From NCBI RefSeq assembly GCF_014384995.1, contig NZ_JACRSY010000001.1, positions 62,001 to 126,000 of the forward strand: a DNA stretch of 64,000 nucleotides, given 5' to 3'. This DNA is from Zhenhengia yiwuensis (GTDB lineage Bacteria > Bacillota > Clostridia > Lachnospirales > Cellulosilyticaceae). The notes under the pieces are model-generated. The model ran no database searches and had not been told where the DNA came from. It saw only the letters and a list, made by a program, of their open reading frames with translations. A program made the translations under genes and the position numbers. Every line of letters starts with the position of its first letter. Within the stretch, counting starts at the first letter, position 1. Shown here piece after piece: positions 43,928 to 51,626 of this stretch.

Positions 43928-45349
43928 ATGAGAAAAACAAAAATTATATGCACACTTGGTCCAGCAACAGAAGATGAGAAAGTATTACGCGAATTAATGC
44001 TTGCCGGCATGGATATTTGCCGTTTTAATTTTTCACATGGTGACCATGAAACACACAAGCAAAAATATGACACAGTTGTAAAAATTAGAGAGCAATTAGG
44101 CCTTCCAGTAGCAACGATGCTTGATACAAAAGGTCCAGAAATCCGTATCTGTAAATTCAAAGATACAAAAGTAATGCTTCAAAAAGGTGATACATTCACA
44201 CTTACAACACGTGAAGTAGAGGGTACAAAAGACATTGTAAGTGTTACTTATAAAAACTTACCAAGCGATGTACATGTAGGCTCTGCTATTCTTTTAGATG
44301 ATGGTCTTATTGAACTTAATGTTCTTGAGATTAAAGATGGTACAGATGTTATCTGTAAAGTTATGAATGATGGTGCTGTTTCAAACAACAAAGGTGTTAA
44401 CTTACCAGATGCAAGCCTTTCAATGCCATTCATCAGCCAAAAAGATAGAGAAGATATGATCTTCGGGGCTAAAACAGGATTTGATTTTATTGCAGCTTCT
44501 TTCACAAGAACAGCTGATGATATCTTAGAAATTCGTAAAATCCTTGAAGAACACGATCGTACTGATATGAAAATCATTGCTAAAATTGAGAACCGTGAAG
44601 GTGTTAACAACATTGATGAAATTATCCGTGTTGCAGATGGTGTAATGGTTGCTCGTGGGGATATGGGTGTTGAAATTCCTCTTGAAGAAGTACCAGGACT
44701 TCAAAAAATGATTATCAAAAAAGTTTACAATGCAGGTAAACAAGTAATTACAGCAACACAAATGCTTGATTCTATGATGAAAAATCCTAGACCAACTCGT
44801 GCGGAAACAAACGACGTTGCAAATGCTATCTATGATGGTACAAGTGCAATTATGCTTTCTGGTGAAACAGCAGCAGGTGCTTACCCAATTGAAGCATTAA
44901 AAATCATGGCACGTATTGCACTTCATACAGAAAAAAATATTGATTATATCAAACGTTTTAAAAACAGAGATTCAGATGGCGTACAAAATGTAACAAATGC
45001 AATTTCTTACTCAACATGTGCAGCAGCACACGACTTAAATGCGAAAGCAATCGTAACTGTAACAAAATCAGGACGTACTGCACATATGATTTCTAAATAT
45101 CGTCCATTAGCACCAATTATTGGATGTACAACATCAGAAAAAACATATAGACAACTTAGCATGACATGGGGCGTTATTCCTGTACTTATTGATGAACAAC
45201 AAGATACAACAGATCTTTTTGAAGTAGCTATGAAGGCAGCAGAAAAAACAGGTATTGTATCAAAAGGTGATTTAGTTGTATTAACAGGTGGTATGCCACT
45301 TGGTGTTTCTGGTACAACAAATATCATGAAAGTTGATGTAATTGGTTAA
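43928..45349 (+). CDS. pyk: Pyruvate kinase (short form)
   Basis: 473 residues, the length of a pyruvate kinase without a C-terminal extension. KTKIICTLGPATEDEKVL opens the barrel, with DTKGPEIRICKF, the active-site IIAKIENREGVNNIDEI, VMVARGDMGVEIPLEEVP, and TATQMLDSMMKNPRPTRAE. It makes ATP and pyruvate from phosphoenolpyruvate in glycolysis. The upstream GTG at 43919 is rejected; TTGGAG precedes ATG 43928. Its codon use is more AAC/CTT-rich than its neighbours, as in highly expressed genes. The sequence beyond its stop still encodes fragments of the extension domain in broken frames. Confidence 0.97.
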   Translation: MRKTKIICTLGPATEDEKVLRELMLAGMDICRFNFSHGDHETHKQKYDTVVKIREQLGLPVATMLDTKGPEIRICKFKDTKVMLQKGDTFTLTTREVEGTKDIVSVTYKNLPSDVHVGSAILLDDGLIELNVLEIKDGTDVICKVMNDGAVSNNKGVNLPDASLSMPFISQKDREDMIFGAKTGFDFIAASFTRTADDILEIRKILEEHDRTDMKIIAKIENREGVNNIDEIIRVADGVMVARGDMGVEIPLEEVPGLQKMIIKKVYNAGKQVITATQMLDSMMKNPRPTRAETNDVANAIYDGTSAIMLSGETAAGAYPIEALKIMARIALHTEKNIDYIKRFKNRDSDGVQNVTNAISYSTCAAAHDLNAKAIVTVTKSGRTAHMISKYRPLAPIIGCTTSEKTYRQLSMTWGVIPVLIDEQQDTTDLFEVAMKAAEKTGIVSKGDLVVLTGGMPLGVSGTTNIMKVDVIG

Positions 45350-45644
45350 ATCCTTCTATTAGGAACAGGTCTTAACGATAAAATCGTAAGCAGAAATGTA
45401 TACACCTGTCACAATAAGGAAACTGTTAAGAGAAATTTACAAGTTTCAAATGAAATTTTACCATTTATTAAAAAGTAGCTGGTATCATTACATAACAATC
45501 TAACCTTAACTCACAGATAGTAATTATAGGGATAGCATTGGATATTCCAGTAATTGTTAATGCAGCTTATGCAACTAAAATCTTAAAAATGGTACAACAG
45601 TAATTATGGATAGTGCACGTGGTGTAGTATCATACATGTCTTAA
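45350..45644 (+). pseudogene. Decayed C-terminal PEP-utiliser-like domain of pyruvate kinase
   Basis: Read on from the pyk stop in the same frame, the DNA gives LLLGTGLNDKIVSRNVYTCH and later NEILPFIKK. After a frame change near 45476 it gives AGIIT, a stop at 45493-45495, then QIVIIGIALDIPVIVNAAYA and TKILK. After a second change near 45590 it gives NGTTVIMDSARGVVS. These blocks occur in the order of the PEP-utiliser-like extension found on many Firmicute pyruvate kinases (pattern TSHAAIVGLSLGIPVIVG...ATKILKDGTTVTVDAARGVV). At least one nonsense and two frameshift lesions break it. Confidence 0.85.
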
Positions 45645-45652
45645 TTGGATTG

Positions 45653-45683
45653 AAAGTAGCTTACTTTTGTAAGCTACTTTTTT
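45653..45683 (+). terminator. Terminator of pyk and its remnant
   Basis: A 12-bp stem (45653-45664 with 45669-45680), TTTT loop and a T run. It lies 8 bases after the end of the domain remnant, where an extended pyk would have ended. Confidence 0.9.
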
Positions 45684-45754
45684 ATGCATTAAATAGGGGA
45701 CAAAATAAAAGGTACATGCATATTATAACTATCATAATGTCTAGGGGTGAGAAA

Positions 45755-45880
45755 ATGAGGGAGAACTATTATAATGCATTTTGGAGTAGTACTTTTTTTA
45801 AGAAGAGAAGAGGGCAAATGGAACAATTAGAGGAACTATTTAAACATCTTAAAAAAAGGAGATTTAAACTAAAAGGCTGA
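45755..45880 (+). CDS. Small basic ORF of 41 residues (hypothetical)
   Basis: ATG 45755 follows AGGGGTGAGA, a reasonable ribosome binding site. The product is rich in Arg, Lys, Phe and Tyr (FWSSTFFKKRRGQMEQ; LFKHLKKRRFKLKG) and would be strongly basic. The stop lies within a terminator hairpin (45871-45893). The frame is open further upstream to 45650, but that extension passes through the pyk terminator. I do not recognise it; site, size and terminator support a real small gene, but no homology can be claimed. Confidence 0.45.
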   Translation: MRENYYNAFWSSTFFKKRRGQMEQLEELFKHLKKRRFKLKG

Positions 45881-45895
45881 TTAACAGCCTTTTTT
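45871..45895 (+). terminator. Terminator after the small ORF
   Basis: A 9-bp stem (45871-45879 with 45885-45893), 5-base loop, T run to 45895. Confidence 0.85.
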
Positions 45896-45960
45896 ATTGT
45901 GAATAAATTATTGAAGTTGTATAATGAATTATTGAATAATGAATACAAAGGAGACAAGCA

Positions 45961-46332
45961 ATGTATACATCAATTTTATTGCAGACGGCTATTATATTTG
46001 CATTATATTTTATGGGAGAAGGTATTGCCACGCTGCTTCCTATCACAATTCCAGGTAATATTATAGGGATGCTCTTAATGTTTATAGGGCTACTGCTTAA
46101 GTGGATTAAAGTTAAACATGTACAGACTGTAGGACGCTTTTTACTAAGCCATATGGCATTTTTGTTTATTCCTGCAGGTGTATCTATTATAGAGAGTATT
46201 GAGCTTATACAAGATGATTGGTTTAAGATTTTAATAGTATGTGTTCTAACAACTATTATTACATTTGCAGCTACAGGTTTAACAGCTAAAGCTGTTATAA
46301 GATTACAGGAAGGATGGAAGAGAAAAAAATGA
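45961..46332 (+). CDS. lrgA: LrgA/CidA family holin-like protein
   Basis: 123 residues with four membrane segments. The family motif LPITIPGNIIGMLLMFIGL at about 23-41 is clear, and FLLSHMAFLFIPAGVSII follows. LrgA-type proteins act with LrgB in control of murein hydrolase activity or in pyruvate/small-metabolite transport. AAAGGAG precedes the ATG. Its stop overlaps the likely lrgB start (ATGA). The location close to pyruvate kinase is suggestive but may be accidental. Confidence 0.92.
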   Translation: MYTSILLQTAIIFALYFMGEGIATLLPITIPGNIIGMLLMFIGLLLKWIKVKHVQTVGRFLLSHMAFLFIPAGVSIIESIELIQDDWFKILIVCVLTTIITFAATGLTAKAVIRLQEGWKRKK

Positions 46333-47009
46333 GAGAACTGATAACATCGCCTTTATTTAGTATTATGCTTTGTATAGGTGCTTTTGAAATGGGAGGATGG
46401 ATTCATAGGAAAACAAAAATAGATGCACTGAATCCTTTATTAATAGCTATTGCACTTGTTATTGTTATGCTTAAGATGCTAGACATACCTCTTGAGATTT
46501 TTAATGAAGGTGGAGATATGATTAACTTACTACTAGGACCAGCAACTGTAGTATTGGCTGTACCTATGTATGAACAAGTAGAGATTCTTAAGAAGAATAT
46601 TATTCCTATTATAGTTGCAACGGGAGTAGGTGCGTTAACTTCCATAGGAAGTGTTCTTTTACTTTGTAGAGCATTTGGATTAGATGAAGCTTTATTAGCT
46701 TCACTGCTACCTAAATCAGTAACAACACCTATTGCTGTTGAAGTGTCTGTTCAGCATGGAGGGATTGCTTCTATTACTATAGCAGCAGTAGTTATTACAG
46801 GAATATTAGGTGCTGTAATAGCACCAGGACTTATTAAGATTTTTAAGCTGGAAGGATGTTCTGTAGCATCAGGACTTGCTATTGGTGCTTCCAGCCATGC
46901 AATGGGAACAAGTAAAGCTGTACAGATTGGCGAAATTGAAGGAGCTATGTCTGGGCTTGCTATAGGTATAATGGGAATCTTCACAGTATTATTTTCATTG
47001 TTTTTATAA
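46329..47009 (+). CDS. lrgB: LrgB family protein
   Basis: 226 residues with about six membrane segments. LLPKSVTTPIAVEVS near residue 125 and ASGLAIGASSHAMGTSKAVQ near 185 are the LrgB motifs. It is the usual partner of LrgA. An in-frame ATG at 46314 also exists; ATG 46329 is preferred because it forms an ATGA overlap with the lrgA stop. LytSR-type regulators, often linked to lrgAB, are not in the window. Confidence 0.93.
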   Translation: MRELITSPLFSIMLCIGAFEMGGWIHRKTKIDALNPLLIAIALVIVMLKMLDIPLEIFNEGGDMINLLLGPATVVLAVPMYEQVEILKKNIIPIIVATGVGALTSIGSVLLLCRAFGLDEALLASLLPKSVTTPIAVEVSVQHGGIASITIAAVVITGILGAVIAPGLIKIFKLEGCSVASGLAIGASSHAMGTSKAVQIGEIEGAMSGLAIGIMGIFTVLFSLFL

Positions 47010-47230
47010 CTTAAGAGTGAAAAAGAATAAAGAGTTTTATATTTTATTCAGAGGTCTTATTGGGCTTGAATGCATTAGAAAAAGAAGCCAGCTGTGTTGA
47101 GGACTTATAGGATTGTATGTATGGACGCTGCACTTATTATGATTACGAACCAATATGCATTTATTAAGCCGAGCACAAGGGGGGAGGCTATATAGAAGAG
47201 CTTTAAAATTATAGAGATAAAAAAATAGGC
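47010..47230. other. Non-coding gap after lrgB, possible decayed sequence
   Basis: About 220 bases with no ORF of note. It is less AT-rich than other gaps, and one frame reads through short coding-like pieces (around 47110-47210), but I cannot assign them to a family. Confidence 0.3.
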
Positions 47231-47234
47231 TAAA

Positions 47235-47273
47235 AAAATCCAGGTTATGCCATAAAGGGATAACCTGGATTTT
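47235..47273 (-). terminator. Terminator after tRNA-Thr
   Basis: A 14-bp stem (47235-47248 with 47260-47273). Read on the minus strand it ends in a run of seven T, placed 9 bases beyond the tRNA 3' end. Confidence 0.85.
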
Positions 47274-47281
47274 GCTTTTTA

Positions 47282-47354
47282 AGCTGGAAACGTGACTTGA
47301 ACACGCGACCTATTGATTACGAATCAATTGCTCTACCGACTGAGCTATTCCAGC
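47282..47354 (-). tRNA. tRNA-Thr (anticodon CGT)
   Basis: 73 bases on the minus strand. The acceptor GCTGGAA pairs with TTCCAGC, the D arm is GCTC/GAGC, the anticodon stem is ATTGA/TCAAT with loop TTCGTAA (anticodon CGT, reads ACG), and the T arm GCGTG-TTCAAGT-CACGT is intact. The discriminator is T and CCA is not encoded. Confidence 0.95.
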
Positions 47355-47469
47355 ACAAATTAAAGTTATTAGTATATTCTATATTACATGATAAAAGACA
47401 AATAGTAAAGAGGAAAAGTATATAAAAATAGGATAATTAAATAATACAATTAAATGTTTGAAATATTTA

Positions 47470-47478
47470 TGCTATAAT
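47470..47478 (+). promoter_or_regulatory. Extended -10 promoter of the CBS-ACT gene
   Basis: TGCTATAAT carries an extended -10 (TG at 47470, TATAAT at 47473-47478), 35 bases before the start codon. No strong -35 is seen. Confidence 0.5.
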
Positions 47479-47512
47479 GAGATAAATATATAAACTAGGA
47501 GGGGATAGAAAA

Positions 47513-48139
47513 ATGATGGTTAAGAATATTATGATACCTATAGAGAAGCTTACGACAGTAGCATTAGAAGACACTGTTAAAGACACAATTGCACTTATTG
47601 ATGCACATAATTTGCTCTCATTACCTGTAGTTCAAGGTAATAAATTTGTCGGAATCATTTCAAAGAAATACATCTTCGAAGAGTATTTTAAGAGTAATGA
47701 GGACAAGGAAGAATTTTTAGAGCGTAAAGTAGCAGAATTCATGAAGACGAAGATTGATGCCGTGAGTGAAAGAGATTTGGTTGAAGTACCGGGAAAAATA
47801 CTAGCAGAACATAACTTGCAGTTTGTACCTGTAGTTAATGAAAAGGGAAATTTTAATGGGATTGTAACGCATAAGGCTATTTTTAAAACCTTTAATAAAA
47901 TTTTAGGTGTTGGGCATACACGTATTGAAGTCATCACAAGAGATGTAAAAGGTAGACTTGCTGCTTTAACAGAAATTATTACCAAACAAGATGTTAACAT
48001 TCTTAGTATTGCAGAAATTGATATAGAAGTCATGAATTTAAGAGAGATTATTATGCGTGTAGATAGTAAAAATATTAAAGCGCTTATTGAGGCACTTAAT
48101 GGAGGGGGATTTACTGTTAAGCGTGTAGATGAAGAATAA
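47513..48139 (+). CDS. Tandem CBS domain protein with C-terminal ACT domain
   Basis: 208 residues. Two CBS motifs span about 1-60 (MVKNIMIPIEKLTTVALEDT; LPVVQGNKFVGIISK) and 75-135 (FVPVVNEKGNFNGIVTHKAI). An ACT domain follows (about 140-205; VKGRLAALTEIITKQDVNIL). CBS pairs bind adenine nucleotides and ACT domains bind amino acids, so this is a small-molecule sensor of AcuB-like build. No catalytic domain is present. AGGAGGGG precedes two adjacent ATGs; a terminator follows. Confidence 0.9.
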   Translation: MMVKNIMIPIEKLTTVALEDTVKDTIALIDAHNLLSLPVVQGNKFVGIISKKYIFEEYFKSNEDKEEFLERKVAEFMKTKIDAVSERDLVEVPGKILAEHNLQFVPVVNEKGNFNGIVTHKAIFKTFNKILGVGHTRIEVITRDVKGRLAALTEIITKQDVNILSIAEIDIEVMNLREIIMRVDSKNIKALIEALNGGGFTVKRVDEE

Positions 48140-48164
48140 AGACGACCAGATTGGTTGTCTTTTT
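48138..48164 (+). terminator. Terminator after the CBS-ACT gene
   Basis: An 11-bp stem with one G-T pair (48138-48148 with 48152-48162), 3-base loop and T run. Confidence 0.7.
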
Positions 48165-48221
48165 CAGAGTCAAGTAGTTTGAATATGAAAATTTTTGGGA
48201 TAGATTAGGGAGTGTGATAAT

Positions 48222-49088
48222 ATGGCAATTCGATTAATAACAGATTCAGCATGTGATTTACCACTTGCATATGTACAAGCACATCACATAGATATCGCAT
48301 CTTTACAAGTAAATATTAAAGGTGAATTTTATAAAGATGATCTAGGACAGACTGTACAGTATGATACCTTCTATCAGATGCTCCGTGAAGGAGAACTGAC
48401 TTCTACGTCACAAGTTAATGTGCATACCTTTGAAGAACTTTTTGAAGGATATGTATTAAATGGAGATTCTATTATTTTTATTGGTCTTGCAAGCGTATTA
48501 AGTGGAACAGTAAATAGTGCACTTATGGCAAGAGAAAATATGCTTGAAAAATATAAGAATGCGGATATTACCATTATTGATTCAAAAAGTGCAACTTTAG
48601 GAGAGGGGGCGCTTGTCTATGGAGCTGCAGAGCAGATAGAGAAGGGAGCTTCAAAAGAAGAGGTTATAGAATGGATTCTTAGCCATAGGGAAAAAGTTGT
48701 ACATGCTATTGTAGTAGATGATCTTAATTTTTTAAAAAGAGGTGGACGCATTTCGAGTACAACTTCTGTAGTCGGTTCTTTGCTTAATATTAAACCAAGT
48801 GTTAAGTTAGATTTAGAAGGGAAAGTTATTCAAGGTCCTAAACTAAAAGGAACAAAAGCTGCCTTTAAATTTTTAGTTAACACCATAGAAGAAAAAGGGA
48901 TAGATTTGGAAGAAACTACAATCTTTGTTGCTCATGGTGATGACGAGGAACGTGCCATAAAATTAAAAGAAATGATTTTAGAAGCTTTACCAGTTAAAGA
49001 AGTCATTATTAATCCTATGGGAGCCATTATAGGAACTCATGTAGGCCCGGATGCTTTAGGTGTATTATTTGTAGGTAAAGAAAGATAA
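48222..49088 (+). CDS. DegV family fatty-acid-binding protein (second copy)
   Basis: 288 residues. RLITDSACDLPLAYVQ opens the protein. SVLSGTVNSALMAREN, DLNFLKRGGRISSTTSVVGS and MGAIIGTHVGPDALGVLFVG match the DegV family, which binds fatty acids for FakA-type kinases. It differs clearly from the first DegV at 28864, so the two are paralogues rather than a recent duplication. It lies alone between two terminators. Confidence 0.93.
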   Translation: MAIRLITDSACDLPLAYVQAHHIDIASLQVNIKGEFYKDDLGQTVQYDTFYQMLREGELTSTSQVNVHTFEELFEGYVLNGDSIIFIGLASVLSGTVNSALMARENMLEKYKNADITIIDSKSATLGEGALVYGAAEQIEKGASKEEVIEWILSHREKVVHAIVVDDLNFLKRGGRISSTTSVVGSLLNIKPSVKLDLEGKVIQGPKLKGTKAAFKFLVNTIEEKGIDLEETTIFVAHGDDEERAIKLKEMILEALPVKEVIINPMGAIIGTHVGPDALGVLFVGKER

Positions 49089-49187
49089 TTCTAAAAAGTG
49101 AGATATAAGAAATATAAATTGCAGGATTAGGGTTTTGAACTTGCAAAATAATAATAGGGAAAGAAAAAAATAAAAAAATATTTAACT

Positions 49188-49217
49188 AAAAAAACATCTT
49201 TTTTAAGATGTTTTTTT
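49188..49217 (+). terminator. Terminator after the second degV
   Basis: A 13-bp stem, mostly A/T (49188-49200 with 49205-49217), TTTT loop and a long T run; about 100 bases after the degV stop. Confidence 0.75.
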
Positions 49218-49405
49218 TATGTTTAACTCAAAAAATGAAAGCTTTATACACTTTAATTAAATAAAGTGAGTTACTTATTATCAATGGTTTAGTGGAAGTT
49301 TTTGTAGATAGCTTGAAAAAATAAATGCATTTTTATAACAAGCAATAAGTAAAAAAAGAAGTAAGGGGAATTTTATGGTATTCATAAGAAAATGCATAAA
49401 ATAGG

Positions 49406-49435
49406 TTTACAAGTTGCAATGGACTGTGTTATGAT
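49406..49435 (+). promoter_or_regulatory. Sigma-A promoter of abgT
   Basis: TTTACA at 49406-49411, an 18-base spacer and TATGAT at 49430-49435. Confidence 0.55.
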
Positions 49436-49511
49436 AGGGGCAAGAAAAGTTAACATAAGGTTGATGAAGAGCTAGAAACGAGACAGTAAAGTAAAGACAG
49501 GAGGAATAAAT

Positions 49512-51050
49512 ATGAAAGAGAAAAAGAAATCAAGTACATCTCTAATAGAGAAAATTGGTAAAAAAATACCTGATCCAGTTATTATCTTTATGGGATTGTA
49601 TGTCATTACAATGATACTTACTCTTGTAATGGGTGGTAAAACATTTGAAACAATGAGTGCCGATGGTGGTACCATTGTTCATGAAATAAAAAATATGTTT
49701 GAAGCAGAAAATATCCAATGGATATTTAATAATGCCTTACTTAAAAACTGGTTATCCTATGGTGGTGGGGTACTTGGTACAATCCTTATTGTTATGTTAG
49801 GGGTAGGGATTGCAGAAGAATCAGGTTTACTTACAGCATTAATTAAAAAAATAGGACTTAAAGTATCAGATAAATTTTTACCAGTTGCTTTAGTATTTTT
49901 AGGGATTATGAGTAGTATTGCATCAGATGCAGGATATCTTATTCTTATTCCTCTTGCAGGGCTTCTTTACGCAGGACTTAAGAAAAATCCTCTTATCGGT
50001 ATGGCTGCGGCTTTCGCCGGGGTATCAGCAGGATTTAGTGCGAATTTATTCCCAAGTACACCAAGTGATGTTATCATCGGTAAAAATGCTCAGCTTTTCG
50101 CAGAGAGTCAAGGTGTACCTTTTGCTAATGCAGCGGGCGAGGCACTTAATGGACCTACAATGCACTACTTCTTCATTGCAGCTTCTACAATCTTATTAAC
50201 ACTTGTAGGTGCTTTTGTAACAGTTAAATTCATTAAGCCTAGATTAGAAAAACAAAGCTATACCATTCCAGATGATATTGATTTAAGTGATTTCACAGTT
50301 AAACCAGAAGAAAATAAAGCACTTAAGTTTGCTGGACTTGGTTTACTTCTTGCAGGCGTGGTTGTAGCATATTTAGGGTTTGGACCACTTGCTTCTTTTG
50401 TTACAGAAGAAGGTACAAAAGTAACACCATTTATTGATAACATTATTTTAATGATTACATTCTTATTCTTTGTACCAGGTTTATTTTTCGGTATTAAAAT
50501 GGGGCTTTTCAAAAGTGCTCAAGATGTTATACGTGCTATGGCAAAACAAATGGGTAATATGGGATATGTACTTGTTTTAACATTCTTCTCATATAACTTC
50601 TTAGCACTTTTAACAGAATGTAACCTTGGAACATACATTACATTCTTAGGAGCTAAGGGACTTCAAGCTATGGGACTTGATAATTCTCCAATCCTTCTTA
50701 TTATTGGATTTATTATTACAACAGCGATTATCAACCTTTTCGTAGGTGGTTTAACATCAAAATGGATGCTTCTTGGACCAATCTTCATCCCAATGTTATT
50801 CCAAGTACATTCAGGTATGACACCAGATATTGTTGCAGCGGCTTATAGGGTAGCTGACTCATCAACAAATATCATTACACCACTTATGTCTTACGCAGGG
50901 GTTATCCTAGTATTCATGAGAAAATACAAGCCAGAATATACAATTGGTGATCTTATTGGACTTATGTTCCCGTATTCAGTAGCTTTCCTTGTTGTTTGGA
51001 CAGCACTTTTAATTGGATTCTTTACATTTGGTATTCCATTAGGATTTTAG
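49512..51050 (+). CDS. abgT: AbgT family transporter (p-aminobenzoyl-glutamate type)
   Basis: 512 residues with about eleven membrane segments. KIPDPVIIFMGLYVITMILT at the N-terminus and SSIASDAGYLILIPLAG, GFSANLFPSTPSDVIIG and GGLTSKWMLLGPIFIPML further on are the AbgT/MtrF hallmarks. Family members import p-aminobenzoyl-glutamate or export sulfonamides. No abgA/abgB hydrolase genes lie near, so substrate is unproven. AGGAGGAATA precedes the ATG. Its codon use is C-rich for Phe/Asn like the pyk and ABC-F genes, which suggests good expression. Confidence 0.92.
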   Translation: MKEKKKSSTSLIEKIGKKIPDPVIIFMGLYVITMILTLVMGGKTFETMSADGGTIVHEIKNMFEAENIQWIFNNALLKNWLSYGGGVLGTILIVMLGVGIAEESGLLTALIKKIGLKVSDKFLPVALVFLGIMSSIASDAGYLILIPLAGLLYAGLKKNPLIGMAAAFAGVSAGFSANLFPSTPSDVIIGKNAQLFAESQGVPFANAAGEALNGPTMHYFFIAASTILLTLVGAFVTVKFIKPRLEKQSYTIPDDIDLSDFTVKPEENKALKFAGLGLLLAGVVVAYLGFGPLASFVTEEGTKVTPFIDNIILMITFLFFVPGLFFGIKMGLFKSAQDVIRAMAKQMGNMGYVLVLTFFSYNFLALLTECNLGTYITFLGAKGLQAMGLDNSPILLIIGFIITTAIINLFVGGLTSKWMLLGPIFIPMLFQVHSGMTPDIVAAAYRVADSSTNIITPLMSYAGVILVFMRKYKPEYTIGDLIGLMFPYSVAFLVVWTALLIGFFTFGIPLGF

Positions 51051-51053
51051 TTA

Positions 51054-51087
51054 AAAAGGACTCTGAAAAATTTTTCAGAGTCCTTTT
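51054..51087 (+). terminator. Terminator of abgT
   Basis: A 34-base perfect palindrome (arms 51054-51070 and 51071-51087) forming a strong hairpin with a small internal loop, ending in TTTT. Confidence 0.88.
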
Positions 51088-51172
51088 AGGTTAGAATAAC
51101 AAATAAATGGTAATAGGAATATAATAGTATAGATGAGTTTAGTCTATTAAGGACTAGAGGAGGCTAGCTATT

Positions 51173-51580
51173 ATGAATTCAAAGATGCACTCAGCGTTAG
51201 CTGCATGGACTCTTTTTTCCTTACTCAATCGTTCTGATGAGAACTCTGAATGGATTAAAGATGCAGGTCTTAATATAGAAGAGGACTATTTTACATTATT
51301 ACCTGGATACAATCAGTGTACAGTGGGGCAGATTCTTAGAATTGAACTTGATGAAGTTGCAGACGGGCGTTTTACATGGAAGTTAAATATACCTGTTGGA
51401 ATAAAGCACATTAAAGATAGTGTAGATGAGGATCATAAACATAGATGGCTTATTGAGGTTGTTCAAGCAGGAAGATATAAAATTGCAGTAGATTACATTG
51501 ATAAAAAACGTATGTATCGTATAAAAAAGCGTGTTATATTTGAGGTAGAGGCACTGCCTGCGCCTGGAAGAGATGAATAA
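51173..51580 (+). CDS. Hypothetical protein of 135 residues
   Basis: AGGAGG lies before the ATG and a promoter-like region precedes it, so the gene looks real. The product is soluble with no signal peptide. Its second half looks rich in beta strands (TVGQILRIELDEVADGRFTW; RYKIAVDYI; KKRVIFEVEAL), which could be an Ig-like or chagasin-like fold, but the diagnostic chagasin loops are not visible. I do not recognise the family. It is convergent with the CDF exporter gene and they share a hairpin. Confidence 0.7.
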   Translation: MNSKMHSALAAWTLFSLLNRSDENSEWIKDAGLNIEEDYFTLLPGYNQCTVGQILRIELDEVADGRFTWKLNIPVGIKHIKDSVDEDHKHRWLIEVVQAGRYKIAVDYIDKKRMYRIKKRVIFEVEALPAPGRDE

Positions 51581-51582
51581 AA

Positions 51583-51626
51583 AATGATAAACACCATGAA
51601 GTTAGGACTTCGTGGTGTTTATCATT
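51583..51626 (-). terminator. Terminator of the CDF exporter gene (possibly bidirectional)
   Basis: A long stem (51583-51601 with 51608-51626, one G-T pair) with a 6-base loop. On the minus strand a T run follows; on the plus strand there is none. It overlaps the last codons of the CDF gene. Confidence 0.75.

Larger units (their letters stand above)
49089..49511. other. Long AT-rich gap before abgT
   Basis: 423 bases without a credible ORF. It holds a terminator for degV (49188-49217) and, near its right end, the abgT promoter (49406-49435) followed by a 76-base leader. I see no recognised riboswitch or repeat in the rest. Confidence 0.6.

Noticed and set aside
47010..47230. Transposase or gene remnant after lrgB
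   Set aside because: Short coding-like stretches are present, but none could be linked to a family and no terminal repeats are seen.
28864..48222. Recent duplication of degV or of the Cof phosphatase
   Set aside because: The two DegV proteins and the two HAD phosphatases differ over most of their length. They share only family motifs.
51173..51580. Chagasin-like (I42) protease inhibitor
   Set aside because: The strand pattern is suggestive, but the NPTTG-like, GxGG and RPW loops are not visible.
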